In this document: piece after piece, positions 1-10,600 of the stretch
How the letters are laid out: each line of letters starts with the position of its first letter
Numbering within the stretch: position 1 is the first letter of the stretch
Source: Chitinophaga agri
Lineage (GTDB): Bacteria > Bacteroidota > Bacteroidia > Chitinophagales > Chitinophagaceae
NCBI RefSeq assembly: GCF_010093065.1
Contig: NZ_CP048113.1
Span: 2,914,001-2,978,000 of the forward strand
DNA: 64,000 bases
Reading direction: 5' to 3'
Program-made: the position numbers and the translations under genes
The notes under the pieces: generated by a model
Databases searched by the model: none
Told to the model about the DNA's origin: nothing
Seen by the model: the letters and a program-made list of their open reading frames with translations, nothing else

Positions 1-849
1 ATTGTCCGTGAATCCGAAACCGCACTATTATTAAGTGAAGGAAAGCTGGCTGATGTATTCGGTCCGGGAACCTATACGCTGACAACAGAGAACATCCCCC
101 TGCTGACCAAACTAAAAGGCTGGAAATACGGTTTTCAGTCCCCCTTTAAAGTTGATGTCTATTTCCTCTCCACCAGACAGTTTGTGAACCTGAAATGGGG
201 CACGCCGGCACCTGTGATGCTGTCCGATCAGAAATTCGGACAGGTACGTGTCCGGGCATTCGGCAGCTATAACGTACGTGTGGCCGACCCTGCCAGGTTC
301 TTCCGTGAATATGCCGGTACACAATCCGTACTCTCTGTCCTGGAGCTACAGCACAAACTGCGCGATTACATTGCTCCGCAGTTTGGCGAGGCACTGGCAG
401 CTGCCAATATACAGATATTGGATATCGCCGGTAACCTGCAGTCACTCAATGCCCGCATCCGACCTTCCATACAACCTTATTTCGATGCTTTTGGCATTGA
501 AGTAACGGAGTTTGTGGTCACCTCTGTCACCCTTCCCGATGATGTTGCCAAACACTTCGATACCGTTACCAACATGAATATGGTCACCGATATGGACGCC
601 TATCTGAAATTCAATCAGGCGGCGGCGCTGGGTAAAGAAGGTACTGTCATGAGCGACGCGGCACAACAGGGGGCTGCCATGGCTTACATGATGACCGCCA
701 TGCAGGCACAAAAACAGGAGGCAAGACCTGCCGAACGTTCCGACGATCCGGAGACAAAACTCAAACAGCTGAAAACATTGTACGACGGCGGACTGATAGA
801 CGCGGATGAGTACAAGGCAAAGAAAGCAGAGATCCTATCCAAACTGTAG
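1..849 (+). CDS. SPFH/Band 7 domain protein with C-terminal SHOCT motif (5' end outside window)
   Basis: The frame is open from base 1, so the true start lies upstream; 282 residues are visible. The opening residues (IVRESETALLLSEGK, then FGPGTYTL) and the following beta-rich region match the virion-core-like branch of the SPFH/Band 7 superfamily, which forms oligomeric membrane-associated scaffolds. The last 35 or so residues (LKTLYDGGLIDADEYKAKK) are a SHOCT motif, a short helical tail common on bacterial membrane-associated proteins. An Ala/Met/Gln-rich segment precedes it. Two zinc-ribbon genes follow in the same direction with gaps of only 4 and 2 bases, so one transcript is likely. The family call is firm; the cellular role is unknown. 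Confidence 0.85.
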   Translation: MVRESETALLLSEGKLADVFGPGTYTLTTENIPLLTKLKGWKYGFQSPFKVDVYFLSTRQFVNLKWGTPAPVMLSDQKFGQVRVRAFGSYNVRVADPARFFREYAGTQSVLSVLELQHKLRDYIAPQFGEALAAANIQILDIAGNLQSLNARIRPSIQPYFDAFGIEVTEFVVTSVTLPDDVAKHFDTVTNMNMVTDMDAYLKFNQAAALGKEGTVMSDAAQQGAAMAYMMTAMQAQKQEARPAERSDDPETKLKQLKTLYDGGLIDADEYKAKKAEILSKL

Positions 850-853
850 CAGC

Positions 854-1102
854 ATGCAGGAAGAAAACAAACCGCTATCCTTTATTGAGCGCATGAAACA
901 GCGGGCTGTTTCACAACAAACCTATGGCGGTAAGCCGGATGAAACAACGGCTGGCACTAACGGTGCAGCCTGTCCTAACTGCGGCGCGGGCCGCGCTAAG
1001 CAGGATGGATTAACCCACTGTGCCTACTGTGGACATACCTTTATTACTACATCGCTGACTGATGGACACTATATCCGGAAGTCAGACAATTCTAACACTT
1101 AG
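854..1102 (+). CDS. Small zinc-ribbon protein
   Basis: An 82-residue protein. I chose the ATG at 854, 4 bases after the SPFH stop, over an earlier in-frame codon at 806 that would overlap the SPFH gene. The middle carries CPNCG and, about 16 residues later, CAYCG, a four-cysteine zinc ribbon of the TFIIB/rubredoxin-like type. The N-terminal third is charged and has no motif. There is no signal peptide or membrane segment, so it should be cytoplasmic. It lies between the SPFH gene and another zinc-ribbon gene, which suggests the three products act together, perhaps as adaptors at an SPFH-marked membrane patch. That role is inference from position only. Confidence 0.7.
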   Translation: MQEENKPLSFIERMKQRAVSQQTYGGKPDETTAGTNGAACPNCGAGRAKQDGLTHCAYCGHTFITTSLTDGHYIRKSDNSNT

Positions 1103-1104
1103 TT

Positions 1105-2073
1105 ATGGGCTTATTTAACTGGGGAAAAACGGCAGACAAACAACCTCCTCCTTTTGCTGCTGAACTCGATGCATTGGAAAACAGACTGGACTCCTTCCTG
1201 GCGAAACTGAACGAACGGATTGACGTACTACTGGACGGCTTTATGGAAGAAGCGCCCGCTATCATTGCCAGTGACGACCGTTACGGACAGGCATATTACC
1301 GCTTCTCTTCTGCTATGCAGGGACAGGCAGGTAATATGCGTGAAAAAGTAAGAGAGGTACGTGAGAAACAAATTGAACCTGTCTTCCAGCAATATATAGA
1401 CACCGTTGCTGCAGGCAGCGACGGCTATCGGCTGCTCTACGAATGGCGTAACCGCTGTGGAAACAAAACTGATAGCTGGGAAGAACGCCTCCAGCAACGT
1501 ATTGATACAGCCATCGGGCAGGTAGAGAGAAAAGATTATGAACCTGTCTTTCAGCAAATGCTGGATACATACTGGCAGCAGTGTAAAACGGTTAACTGCC
1601 GTCAATGTGGCGGTGCGCTCGATATACAACAGGTATATTACCACAGTGCCTACGTATCCTGCACATCCTGTCAGACGCAAAACATCTTCGAACCAGGTGT
1701 CATCGCCCGTGATATTGAACATACCGCCCGGAAACTGGCAGAACAGCGCAGTAAACATTTCATGGATGCACATGAGCAACAGCAAAAGGAAGAACAGGAC
1801 CTCTATCAGCAGATGCACGCATTGCAATTAGCCATGAGCTTCGAGGAACGGACGGCTAAAAAAGGTCCGCGATACGATCAGCTCATCATGCTGGAAGCCA
1901 GACGTGTGCAGGCTGAAAATAATGTACATGAACTGCTGGATAAATACTACAGAGGCATCTTCAATGAACTGAACCTGCTGCTGCCCGATCTGAAAGAACA
2001 TCATGAGAAATTCTTCCTGTCTTTACAAACGAATTACCAGCGTTCCCTAAGCAAACGAAGCACAAATATTTAA
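1105..2073 (+). CDS. Zinc-ribbon protein with helical flanks, function unknown
   Basis: A 322-residue cytoplasmic protein starting 2 bases after the preceding stop. It opens MGLFNWGK, a short hydrophobic-aromatic start also seen on proteins recruited to membranes. Residues 20-160 are charged and helical. Near residues 165-195 there is CRQCGG followed by CTSCQ, a four-cysteine zinc ribbon. Residues 205-245 are rich in Glu, Gln and Lys (HEQQQKEEQDLYQQ) and should form a coiled coil. I do not recognise a named family. Cotranscription with the SPFH gene and the smaller zinc ribbon is likely. Helical scaffold plus metal ribbon suggests a structural or adaptor role, but nothing in the sequence points to catalysis. 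Confidence 0.75.
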   Translation: MGLFNWGKTADKQPPPFAAELDALENRLDSFLAKLNERIDVLLDGFMEEAPAIIASDDRYGQAYYRFSSAMQGQAGNMREKVREVREKQIEPVFQQYIDTVAAGSDGYRLLYEWRNRCGNKTDSWEERLQQRIDTAIGQVERKDYEPVFQQMLDTYWQQCKTVNCRQCGGALDIQQVYYHSAYVSCTSCQTQNIFEPGVIARDIEHTARKLAEQRSKHFMDAHEQQQKEEQDLYQQMHALQLAMSFEERTAKKGPRYDQLIMLEARRVQAENNVHELLDKYYRGIFNELNLLLPDLKEHHEKFFLSLQTNYQRSLSKRSTNI

Positions 2074-2094
2074 TCTATTATAAATAAACAAACC

Positions 2095-2667
2095 ATGAGT
2101 CAGAACAACCCCCTTTTTGAACCTATTCACGGTATCAGCCTGTATGATTATTCAGCTGCCAACGCTAAACTGGCCAACGGTGTAGCGGTTGATGCTATTT
2201 GCAGCGCGCTGGGCGTGGAAGCACCTGTATGGGAAGACGCCAGCCAGGGGTGGGCGCAGCGTATGCAGGAAGACCCTACATATACCGTTATTGCAGAGAT
2301 GGGTACTTTATTCGGACAGGCAGATCAGCATCCGAAATTAGGCAGTCTTCAGTCTGCCGGTGGCGCAGGTAATACAGAGAACCTCCAGCGTCTGGCTACA
2401 GACCGTTACTTCTATGAAGAACTGAACGGTGCCCGTACTGCTGCCTACGAAGCAGGATTAGATGGTGCTCAGTGGATTCAGGATAACTATGGCCTGTCAC
2501 TCGGTGACTTCCAGCAGGTAGCGATGCAGTGGATGGAACTGCAGAAGCAGGAATCACCTGAGGAGACCTTGGAATATGTCAATCATATGGACGCCAAGAG
2601 ACAGGAGTACGGAAGAATGTTCGCTGCCGAAAATGGCGGCAACATTGCTGATGATGTTGATTTTTAA
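2095..2667 (+). CDS. Conserved hypothetical protein (possibly DUF6620)
   Basis: A 190-residue soluble protein with no signal peptide, starting 21 bases after the previous gene. It begins MSQNNPLFEPIHGISL and is acidic and helical. A Trp-containing motif (PVWEDASQGWAQRM) around residues 50-65 resembles a domain I associate with the DUF6620 name, but I am not sure of that assignment. A strong terminator follows at 2722-2759, so this is the last gene of the SPFH-led transcript. No catalytic residues stand out. Confidence 0.7.
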   Translation: MSQNNPLFEPIHGISLYDYSAANAKLANGVAVDAICSALGVEAPVWEDASQGWAQRMQEDPTYTVIAEMGTLFGQADQHPKLGSLQSAGGAGNTENLQRLATDRYFYEELNGARTAAYEAGLDGAQWIQDNYGLSLGDFQQVAMQWMELQKQESPEETLEYVNHMDAKRQEYGRMFAAENGGNIADDVDF

Positions 2668-2721
2668 CAGACAGCCAGTTGTCAGCCCGAAAGCCGTTTC
2701 CGCGGCCAGGGTATATAGAAG

Positions 2722-2759
2722 GAACCCGTTTGCTGATCAGGCAGGCGGGTTCTTTTTTT
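2722..2759 (+). terminator. Rho-independent terminator after the SPFH-led operon
   Basis: A 12-bp stem, 2722-2733 pairing with 2741-2752 (GAACCCGTTTGC with GCAGGCGGGTTC, two G-U pairs), a 7-base loop, then seven T residues. It lies 55 bases after the stop at 2667 and separates this operon from the convergent polysaccharide locus. Confidence 0.9.
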
Positions 2760-2838
2760 GAGGTAGTATTCATATGTTCTAAAAAGAGCGTCCACATTTG
2801 AATGCGACGACCCGATAGCGGTATACCTTATCCGTATC

Positions 2839-2881
2839 AAAAAAAATTAAGTGTCTAAACAACATTTCGTCGTTCAGACAC
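2839..2881 (-). terminator. Rho-independent terminator of the polysaccharide utilisation locus
   Basis: Read on the minus strand, 2869-2881 pairs with 2851-2863 (13 positions including two G-U pairs) around a 5-base loop, followed by a U-rich tail (A-run at 2839-2846 on the plus strand). It lies about 36 bases past the stop of the glycoside hydrolase at 2917, which closes the minus-strand operon. Confidence 0.75.
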
Positions 2882-2916
2882 CTAACCTTCATCATTACTC
2901 CATCTTCAATAACCAA

Positions 2917-4653
2917 TCACTTCTTCTCTATTACCATATTTACTACAGCCATAGGTGGCAGCGAGACCTTAATACCTCCAGCGGCCGCTGCACCATATGG
3001 ATCCAGTTCTTTATAATTGTCAGGTCCTCCTGATATACCGGAAGGTCCTGCTCCATTTACAAATACTTTTCTGGAAAATCCGGTAACGCCTTCTCCTCCT
3101 GTTAATACATACCAGTAGAATTTTGCACCCGGATTAAAGTTCTTAAAACTAACGGTTACATTCCTTGTCATACTTGCTCTGTTGACTAATGTCACTCCTA
3201 CTTCTCCTGAACTGAATGTAGAAGCATATGCACTGATATTCGCATTACTATCAGCTACAGTAGCATTGATCCCTCTGTCACCCAGAAATTTCTGAAAGAA
3301 ATACTGATAAAAGAATGCGGGTCTCGCCGTCCATCTGGCTTCTCCTGATGCTGCCTCTCCCTGGCTGAATAACCCATGATCATTTCCGTTCTCCCATGCA
3401 TTCGCGAGATCCCAGCGACTGGACATACCGAATCTATTTTTTATCAGTTCTCCCCATACCATTACAGCGTGCATTCCTGCCACCTGAGAAACCATCTGCT
3501 GTGAACCCACTGCAAAAATGTTCCATTCTGTCAATGCGAGTGGCTTTGCTGCTACCCCATTTGCGGTAAAAGAGGTGCTGACATGATCGTAGATAGCGCT
3601 GGTAACAGTAGCAGCAGATGCGAGTATCTCCTGTGGATTTGAATTGGTGTTATAAGGGGTAAAATAACTATGTACAATATAGTAATCTGCTGTATTCCCT
3701 GCCTGTTGCAGTACACCACTATTCCACCTCTTATCTGTTTCCGTCGCCCATATTGCCGGCTCATGTTCGAGTAACTGAGCGCCTATATAGATCTCCTTTC
3801 CGATCTCTGTCGCTGCCTTCCGCATGGAATCAACAAACACCCTGTAGTGACGTCCATATAACTCTCCGCTGATCAGCTGTGGCTGGCCATCCTTATTCTG
3901 TGAAACATCTATGCGGTATCCTGCCTGCCATGTGCCATTACTTTCATTACCGATCTCCCAGTATTTCGTGCGCCCATTATCGTACCGCACCCAGTCTGCC
4001 GCCAGATGGGCGGCAGCTGCAACAGGATTAGCGGCCGTACTGTATCGTGCATAACCATAATTCACCGTGATCATTCCTTCATTGCCTGTCTGCTGTAACA
4101 TACGATAGTAATTATCGAGCGACAATGTCCATTCTGCTGTATTCCCTCCATACCAGTAACCCGGGTCGATCTTATTACCGTCCGCATCTGTGAGCTGCGC
4201 AGGAGCATCTGCCGGCGGATTACCAGGTTGCTTATTCCAGAAGTAGACACTACTGATATTGCCACCCGGAAACCGGATGATACGGGTCGGCAATTGTTTC
4301 AGCTGATCCATCAGTTTAGACTGATCCACCATCTGCGTCATATAGGGGTTACTGTTATTACCAAACAGCGCCGGCGATATCTTCGTTGTGATCTGTGATG
4401 CATCAACGGTGACCTTGTAAGGTGCAGCAGATGGCGGTGTCGCTGTTGTATAAGCTGGCGCCGTGAACCTTCTGGCGGACCATGGTGTCATAAAAAAGCC
4501 TATACTTGTAGCCAGCGCCGGGTCTTCGGGTACTATCACTGTCGTTCCCGTTGTATCTTCTTCTTCCTTATACTTCTCACCGTTGCTTTTATTGCAGGCC
4601 GTGCACCATAATATTTCCATGCATAAAAAAAACAAGACCAAAATGCGCTTCAT
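2917..4653 (-). CDS. Clan GH-A glycoside hydrolase lipoprotein (GH51-like)
   Basis: 578 residues from the ATG at 4653 (a TTG lies two codons upstream). The start MKRILVLFFLCMEILWCTAC is a lipoprotein signal with its lipidated Cys near residue 20, so the enzyme is probably surface-displayed or periplasmic. FPGGNISS near residue 112 is typical of arabinofuranosidase-like barrels. WEIGNES supplies the expected acid/base Glu at residue 237 and LTEWN the expected nucleophile Glu at residue 376. A C-terminal beta-sandwich follows. Glutamates on strands 4 and 7 indicate a retaining clan GH-A hydrolase. GH51 is the closest fit by eye, but GH44, GH39 or GH30 cannot be excluded, so the substrate is open. 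It is the only hydrolase in this locus and the last gene of the operon. Confidence 0.7.
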   Translation of the reverse strand: MKRILVLFFLCMEILWCTACNKSNGEKYKEEEDTTGTTVIVPEDPALATSIGFFMTPWSARRFTAPAYTTATPPSAAPYKVTVDASQITTKISPALFGNNSNPYMTQMVDQSKLMDQLKQLPTRIIRFPGGNISSVYFWNKQPGNPPADAPAQLTDADGNKIDPGYWYGGNTAEWTLSLDNYYRMLQQTGNEGMITVNYGYARYSTAANPVAAAAHLAADWVRYDNGRTKYWEIGNESNGTWQAGYRIDVSQNKDGQPQLISGELYGRHYRVFVDSMRKAATEIGKEIYIGAQLLEHEPAIWATETDKRWNSGVLQQAGNTADYYIVHSYFTPYNTNSNPQEILASAATVTSAIYDHVSTSFTANGVAAKPLALTEWNIFAVGSQQMVSQVAGMHAVMVWGELIKNRFGMSSRWDLANAWENGNDHGLFSQGEAASGEARWTARPAFFYQYFFQKFLGDRGINATVADSNANISAYASTFSSGEVGVTLVNRASMTRNVTVSFKNFNPGAKFYWYVLTGGEGVTGFSRKVFVNGAGPSGISGGPDNYKELDPYGAAAAGGIKVSLPPMAVVNMVIEKK

Positions 4654-4725
4654 TCTCAAATATGTATTAATGAGTGGATCTTTGAATCAGGTCTGTAACT
4701 GTATTACAGACCTGATCACTGAATA

Positions 4726-5985
4726 CTATCTTATCTTCACAATTCTGAAGTTATCATACGCAGCATTGTATACATCCACCGGATCCTCTTCTGTAATGAA
4801 GCGATAACCAAATGCGACTACACCGCCAGCCTTTAACAGATCTCCCATGACGGAAGCACCTGCACCCGTACCTTCCACACCGTCTGCCACCGTCTTAAAC
4901 AATGATAGCGGAATGGTGACCGTCCTCCACTGTCCTTTGGTTTCAAACTTAGCCCCATCTGCACCAGACCATGGCATAAAACGGTACGCATAAGTATCAC
5001 CGAAGCGTAACACATTGATCCCCGCAGTCCAGGGTTCCTTTGTATTTATCTCAAACTTTAACGCATAGTTAGCTGCCTGCTCCGTCATGATAGCGGCTGT
5101 GAACATAGGAACCTCGTTGAAGTTACCGGAACGGTTACCATTCCACCAGGCGCCATCTTTCTCACCTACTCCGCCGAAGATGTTCTGCAGATAACCACCT
5201 CTCGTGCCAGGGAACAAATTCGGATCAGTTGTTCTGTTAGCCCCCCAGTATGCCCAGTTAAATATTGCCTTCTCTCCTGTTTCCCCGTCGGCCGTCAGGT
5301 TACTGATCACATTCCCACTCTGATGGTCATTCAGTGGTCCGTCAGACATCGCGTTACCATATTTAGCGTAAATCACCAGTCTGCCCGTATCATCCCCCAG
5401 CGCCGGCATGATCATCCCTAACCGGGTGCCGGCATCATCTGCAATAAAGTCGGTCACTTCCCGGCCTCCGGGAAACACGATCTTATCTATCAGCCACAGG
5501 CTTGACCCGTACACGATCAGAGAGTCTCCTGCCAGCGCATTTTCGTTCGAGATGGCGGCAATCGATGGAGGAGGTATTTCTATTGTAAAAGTGTAAGTAG
5601 CTTCTCCATGGTTCGTAAGAATATATAGCTGATTAGGCACATTCGGATCGGTGGCTTCTGTGGGTGTCTTATCAGGTATCGTTACGATCAGGTGCGTACT
5701 CGTATTGTAAGTCGGATTAAAATAAGCATCCAGTCCGTTGAAGGATACTTTCGTAATGCCATCCAGGTGCTGCCCGGTGATCAGCACGAGTACGCCGGGT
5801 AATGATGTAGTGAAAGTACTGTCTACACTGGCAGAGTCCAGCAGGCTCACACCCGTGATGACTGGTGGTGCACTACTTCCGCTCTCGTCTTTCGAACAGG
5901 CAGTAAAGAGTGCCAGCAACGATATGCAAAGAAGGGCAGGTAACCGTTTTAGTTGGCTGATAGCCGTCATTATATAGTTAGTCAT
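4726..5985 (-). CDS. Surface glycan-binding lipoprotein (IPT/TIG domains plus SGBP-B-type binding domain)
   Basis: 419 residues. The signal peptide ends LLALFTACSKD, with a lipidated Cys near residue 30. Residues 40-215 read as two IPT/TIG immunoglobulin-like folds (PPVITGVS, then VLITGQHLDGITKVSF). The C-terminal half (GGYLQNIFGGVGEKDGAWW, later FGYRFITEEDPVDVY) matches the binding domain of surface glycan-binding protein B, found in the SusE/F position of many loci. It is anchored outside the cell and helps capture polysaccharide for SusC/SusD. It lies 16 bases after susD and 72 bases before the hydrolase. The family is clear; the ligand is not. Confidence 0.85.
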   Translation of the reverse strand: MTNYIMTAISQLKRLPALLCISLLALFTACSKDESGSSAPPVITGVSLLDSASVDSTFTTSLPGVLVLITGQHLDGITKVSFNGLDAYFNPTYNTSTHLIVTIPDKTPTEATDPNVPNQLYILTNHGEATYTFTIEIPPPSIAAISNENALAGDSLIVYGSSLWLIDKIVFPGGREVTDFIADDAGTRLGMIMPALGDDTGRLVIYAKYGNAMSDGPLNDHQSGNVISNLTADGETGEKAIFNWAYWGANRTTDPNLFPGTRGGYLQNIFGGVGEKDGAWWNGNRSGNFNEVPMFTAAIMTEQAANYALKFEINTKEPWTAGINVLRFGDTYAYRFMPWSGADGAKFETKGQWRTVTIPLSLFKTVADGVEGTGAGASVMGDLLKAGGVVAFGYRFITEEDPVDVYNAAYDNFRIVKIR

Positions 5986-6001
5986 GATCAGTCAGTTTTA
6001 A

Positions 6002-7666
6002 TTAAAATACATAAGGCACCGGCGGTTTTCTGAGATTAGGCGCCGCCGTTAGTTCTGCAGCGGGTAGTGGCAACAGGAAATTACTTTGTGTAACGGTGTA
6101 GAATGCCGGCACATCAGAAGTGACCGTCCAGGAAGTAGCATTTGTTGCAGCATTGGCCACTACCCTATATGTACCGCGATCCTGTGCATTTACCTTTGCA
6201 ATCGCTTTCGCAGGATCGTAGTAATATAGTCTTACGAGATCATACCAGGCTTGCCCTTCCATCGCAAATTCCAGTCTTCTTTCCACATAGATATCTTCCC
6301 ATGTCAGTACTGTCTTTTCCGGCACACCTGCTCTTTTACGAACTTTATTAAAATACAGTAGTGCCTGCGGATCGCTGGTCGTTGCGCCACTTCCCAGTTT
6401 TGCTTCTGCATATACCAGGTATACATCTGCCAGACGCAGCATATAGGTATTGATCTCTGTATGCTGCTGAGTTACCTTACCATCATTATCTTCCGGCCGT
6501 CCCACTACATATTTCTTAACCCATGCTCTTGTATTATAGCGATCGCTGCCCACATAATTCCAGGGCACCTGTAACTCCTGAATGATCTTCTTGCCAGGAT
6601 TGTTCGGATCATCTACAGACTGATGTATATAGGAATAATGATCTCCCGGGAACATGAAAGTGCCTTTACGGCGCTTATCATCCACACGATAAAGTTTCAA
6701 CTGGTCCAATGACGCACCCAAGTCACCTCCCCAGCCATCTCCGAAGCCTGTGATCTCAGAACCATATGCGAGGAACGCCTGCACACTGTTCTGTGTTCCC
6801 CAGTCACCATCATACTTCCATTGCAAGGCAAAAAGACTCTCCGGATTGTTATTATTCTTCATCATGAACAGGTCTTCATAATTATCCATCAACGCCGCAC
6901 CGCTATTGACGATCACATCATTCGCATAATATGCCGCACTATCCAGATCGCTCTGTTTACGGGTACCTGAAATACCCGCGCGTGTCAGATACATTTTCGC
7001 CAGCATACCTTCCGCAGCCCACCTGGTAAGGCGCCCTTTCTGCATAGGCGTAGCAGGAAGGTGTTCCGCTGCAAAACGGATATCCCGGATGATGAATTCC
7101 CATACTGATTCTACCGTATTACGGGCAACAGACGTATCTGTCAGTAACACCTTATTATCAGCAATGATCGGCACTGGTCCCCAGTTCTGTACAAGGAAAG
7201 AGTAGGCCAGTCCTCTCATAAAGCGGCCTTCCGCAATACCTGCCTGTTTCACATTATCGGGTACTGACGGTGCAGTATAATTGGTCAGGTTACTGATGAT
7301 CTGATTAGATTGTGCCACCACGTTAAAGAAGGATGTCCAAGAACTGTATACTTCTGGTGTAACGTCTGTGGTCTGCATACGGATATTATCCACCTGATAC
7401 GAACCAGACATCAGGATGCCGGCCCTTCCGTCTCCTATTCCGTGAGAGGCTTTATCGTTGTAGGCAAACCATACAATATTGTACAATGGCGCCGTACCAG
7501 CCAGGATCTGCTCTCTGGTCTGATAGAAGTTCACGTCAACGATCGCATCTTCCGGCGGTCTGTTGAGAAAGTCTTTACTACAGCCTGCGACAAACAAGGT
7601 GCAGACGAGCGAAATGATATGCAGATAATGAGTTGTCTTTTTCATAGTGTCTGTTTTAGTGTTCAT
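6002..7666 (-). CDS. SusD/RagB-family nutrient-binding outer membrane lipoprotein
   Basis: 554 residues from the ATG at 7666, whose A is the last base of the SusC stop (TAATG overlap). A second in-frame ATG at 7645 starts the classical signal MKKTTHYLHI and may be the real one. The lipidated Cys lies in LFVAGCSKDFL, followed by NRPPEDA, the usual SusD N-terminus. TPR-like helices follow, then a C-terminal SusD domain with WEDIYVERRLEFAMEGQAW, a family hallmark. It forms the lid over the SusC barrel and binds oligosaccharide. Translational coupling to susC and co-direction with the rest of the locus fit that role. Confidence 0.95.
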   Translation of the reverse strand: MNTKTDTMKKTTHYLHIISLVCTLFVAGCSKDFLNRPPEDAIVDVNFYQTREQILAGTAPLYNIVWFAYNDKASHGIGDGRAGILMSGSYQVDNIRMQTTDVTPEVYSSWTSFFNVVAQSNQIISNLTNYTAPSVPDNVKQAGIAEGRFMRGLAYSFLVQNWGPVPIIADNKVLLTDTSVARNTVESVWEFIIRDIRFAAEHLPATPMQKGRLTRWAAEGMLAKMYLTRAGISGTRKQSDLDSAAYYANDVIVNSGAALMDNYEDLFMMKNNNNPESLFALQWKYDGDWGTQNSVQAFLAYGSEITGFGDGWGGDLGASLDQLKLYRVDDKRRKGTFMFPGDHYSYIHQSVDDPNNPGKKIIQELQVPWNYVGSDRYNTRAWVKKYVVGRPEDNDGKVTQQHTEINTYMLRLADVYLVYAEAKLGSGATTSDPQALLYFNKVRKRAGVPEKTVLTWEDIYVERRLEFAMEGQAWYDLVRLYYYDPAKAIAKVNAQDRGTYRVVANAATNATSWTVTSDVPAFYTVTQSNFLLPLPAAELTAAPNLRKPPVPYVF

Positions 7667-10600
7667 TAAAAATCAACCGCTACGCTTGCACTATACAGGC
7701 GGGTCAACGGATAGCGGCCGGCATCCACACCATTCAGCTGATTACTCAGCTGTACTTCCTTTCCAAGGTATGCGCCTACTTCAGGATCATAACCTTTGTA
7801 CTTTGTGAAAGTGGCCAGGTTCTGCACACCAGCAGTCAGCCGGATATTTTTAACGATCGTCTGTTGTCTCAGCAGGGAATGCGGAATGTTATATCCCAGT
7901 TGCACATTCTTGATACGGATATAGGAACCATCTTCCACATACACATTGGTAAAGCGGTTGCCATTACCATTCACATCTGTAGCAACGATCCTCGGAACGT
8001 TTGTACCGGGATTATGCAGAATGGTCTTACCCCCATCTTCCCCGATACGGGCATAATTAAATGACTCCTGTAACAGGTTTCGACCCAGGTTGACGTTATT
8101 GGGATTTGTATTTTCAAAACGGAGATAGTTGAATACATCATTCCCCTGTGAACCTGTAACCAGTACACTCAGGTCAAACCCCTTCCAGGAAAAGGTATTG
8201 GTAAACCCGAAAGTTAGTTTCGGCCATGGATTACCGATAAAGGTCTGGTCACGGGAGTCAATGATATTGTCTCCGTTCAGATCCTTATACTTGATATCTC
8301 CTACCCATACACCACCGTCTTTGGCCACCGGCAGGCGCGTACCATCTGCCTGTGCAGGAATAGCACTGTTGTTGATCTCATCCACAGACTGGAACAGTCC
8401 TTCTGATACATAACCATAAAACAGCCAGGGGGCCTGTCCTATCACAGAGCGGGAGGTGAAGTTGTTGAGGAACCAGGCTGACCTTGACAGGAAAGCGGCA
8501 TCAGAATAGAAGTGTGTGATCTTCGTTCTGAAAGAAGATACGTTCAGGTTACTCTTCCAGGTGAAACCGTTCTTATTATCCACATTCACCGTATTCAGGG
8601 TGATACCAAACCCCTTGTTCTGCATCGCTCCGATATTTACAATAGGAGCATTGATGGCGCCCTCTCCCTGTGTACCCATATAGGCGGGCAGCGGATTAGG
8701 CATTAACAGGTTATTGGTCTTTTTGATATAGAAGTCTCCTTCCAGTTGCACACGATCTTTTAACACACTCAGGTTAAAACCGATGTTCTTTGTTTCGGTA
8801 GATTCCCATTTGATACCGGAGTTACCATACTGTCCTGTACGGAAACCGGCACCCCAGGGGGTTGTTACCGATGTCAGCGAAGAGAACTGTGCACCACCAC
8901 TTCCGTTATTACCGGTAGTACCATATTCAGCACGGATCTTCAGTTCATTGATGAATGGTACAGCCTTCATAAACTCCTCACCCGTTACACGCCAGGCAGC
9001 AGATACAGAAGGGAAATAACCCCATCTGTTTTCCACACCGAAGTTGGAAGAACCGTCTGCTCTACCGGCCAGCTGGATGATGTATTTATTATCGTAGGTA
9101 TAATTGATACGTCCCAGGTAAGACTCCAGTGCACCTGATCCTTTATAGCTACCAGTGGTTTGCCCCAGTGCATCGCCCAGGTTCAGCGATGGGATGCTGT
9201 TGCTGGCGAAACCTACACGTTGTGCAGAGAAGCCCTGGTAGTTCCATGCCTGTGCCTCATGGCTGGCCATCACCCCAAAACTGTGTTTACCGGTCTCACG
9301 GGTGTATTGTAACAGTTCATTCAGGTTCCAGTAAAAATTTCTGCCGTTGGACACGCTGAGTGATGCCTTTTCATTGACATTGTATCCCAACTGGTAGGTA
9401 GGTGTGAATTTGCTACCATCGGTATACTCAAAGTTTCCGTTGAAGCTGGTCCGGAAGATGAGCCCTTTGATGATACCTATTTCCGCACTGGCGCCACCTA
9501 ATCCACCTGTACGTTTATAATCATTATTCACAAGACTTGATATTGCCACGGGATTGAGCGGCGCGAATTTCGCATTGGAACCGTACTCATTTTCCGTTGC
9601 GCCACCCCAGCTACCATCTGCATTTCTCACTGGAATATTGGGCGCGAGGTTGATGGCATTCCTGATCACGTCCTCACTGGTGGAAGCCAGTTTTTCCTTC
9701 GTCTGATAGAAGTTCAGGGAAGTGCTTAGCTTCAGCCATTTAAAGGCCTGGTTATCCAGGTTGAGGCGGAAAGAATAACGGTTGAAGTCAGAACCAATGG
9801 CTACCCCTTCCTGTTTGAAATATTCACCGGACATATAGTAGGTGGTTGTATTGGCACCGCCACTGATATTTACCTGGTGCTTCTGTAATGCTGCGGTGCG
9901 GAACAGTTCCTTCTGCCAGTTGGTACCCTTACCTAATACACTGGGATTCTGGAATTCCGGTGTAGGTGTACGATTCAGCAATACCGCAATCTCATTGTTC
10001 ATCTGGGCGAACTGCTGGAGGTTCATGGTAGTGATGTCTTCCGGTTTATCCTGCAGGGAGTAGAGATAGTTATAGGACAATCTCAGCTGTCCCGCCTTTC
10101 CTCTTTTCGTTGTAACAAGTATTACCCCGTTGGTCGCCCTGGAACCATATACAGCGGTGGCGGAAGGCCCCTGCAAGATCTCGAGCGATTCGATGTCGGA
10201 AGGGTTGATCCCTGCCAGCGGATTGACAGAGCTGCTGGCGCCATAGGAAACGGTCGCCGGCTGCATCTGCACACCATCTATTACATACAGTGGCTCGTTG
10301 GTACCACTCAGGGTATTTACGCCGCGTATATTAACAGAAATCCCCCCACCAGGCTGTCCTGAGTTCTGGGTCACATACACCCCGGCGGCACGTCCCTGTA
10401 TTGCCTGATCGATAGTCGTGTTAATGGTGCGGTTCACCTCTGTGGAAGTAATGGATACCTGGGCGCTGGTCTGGTCTGTTTTTTTCATTTTGCCGTACCC
10501 GACCACTACCACATCATTTAGTTTGCGGTAGTCTTCCTGTAACACAACGTTCACAGAACCGGCGTTGCCCACTTTGACCTCCCGGGCAATAAAGCCCATA

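Noticed and set aside
1228..1827. 199-codon minus-strand frame opposite the zinc-ribbon gene
   Set aside because: Antisense to a gene with clear CxxC motifs; its composition (Cys, Phe, Leu, Ile rich) is typical of a shadow frame.
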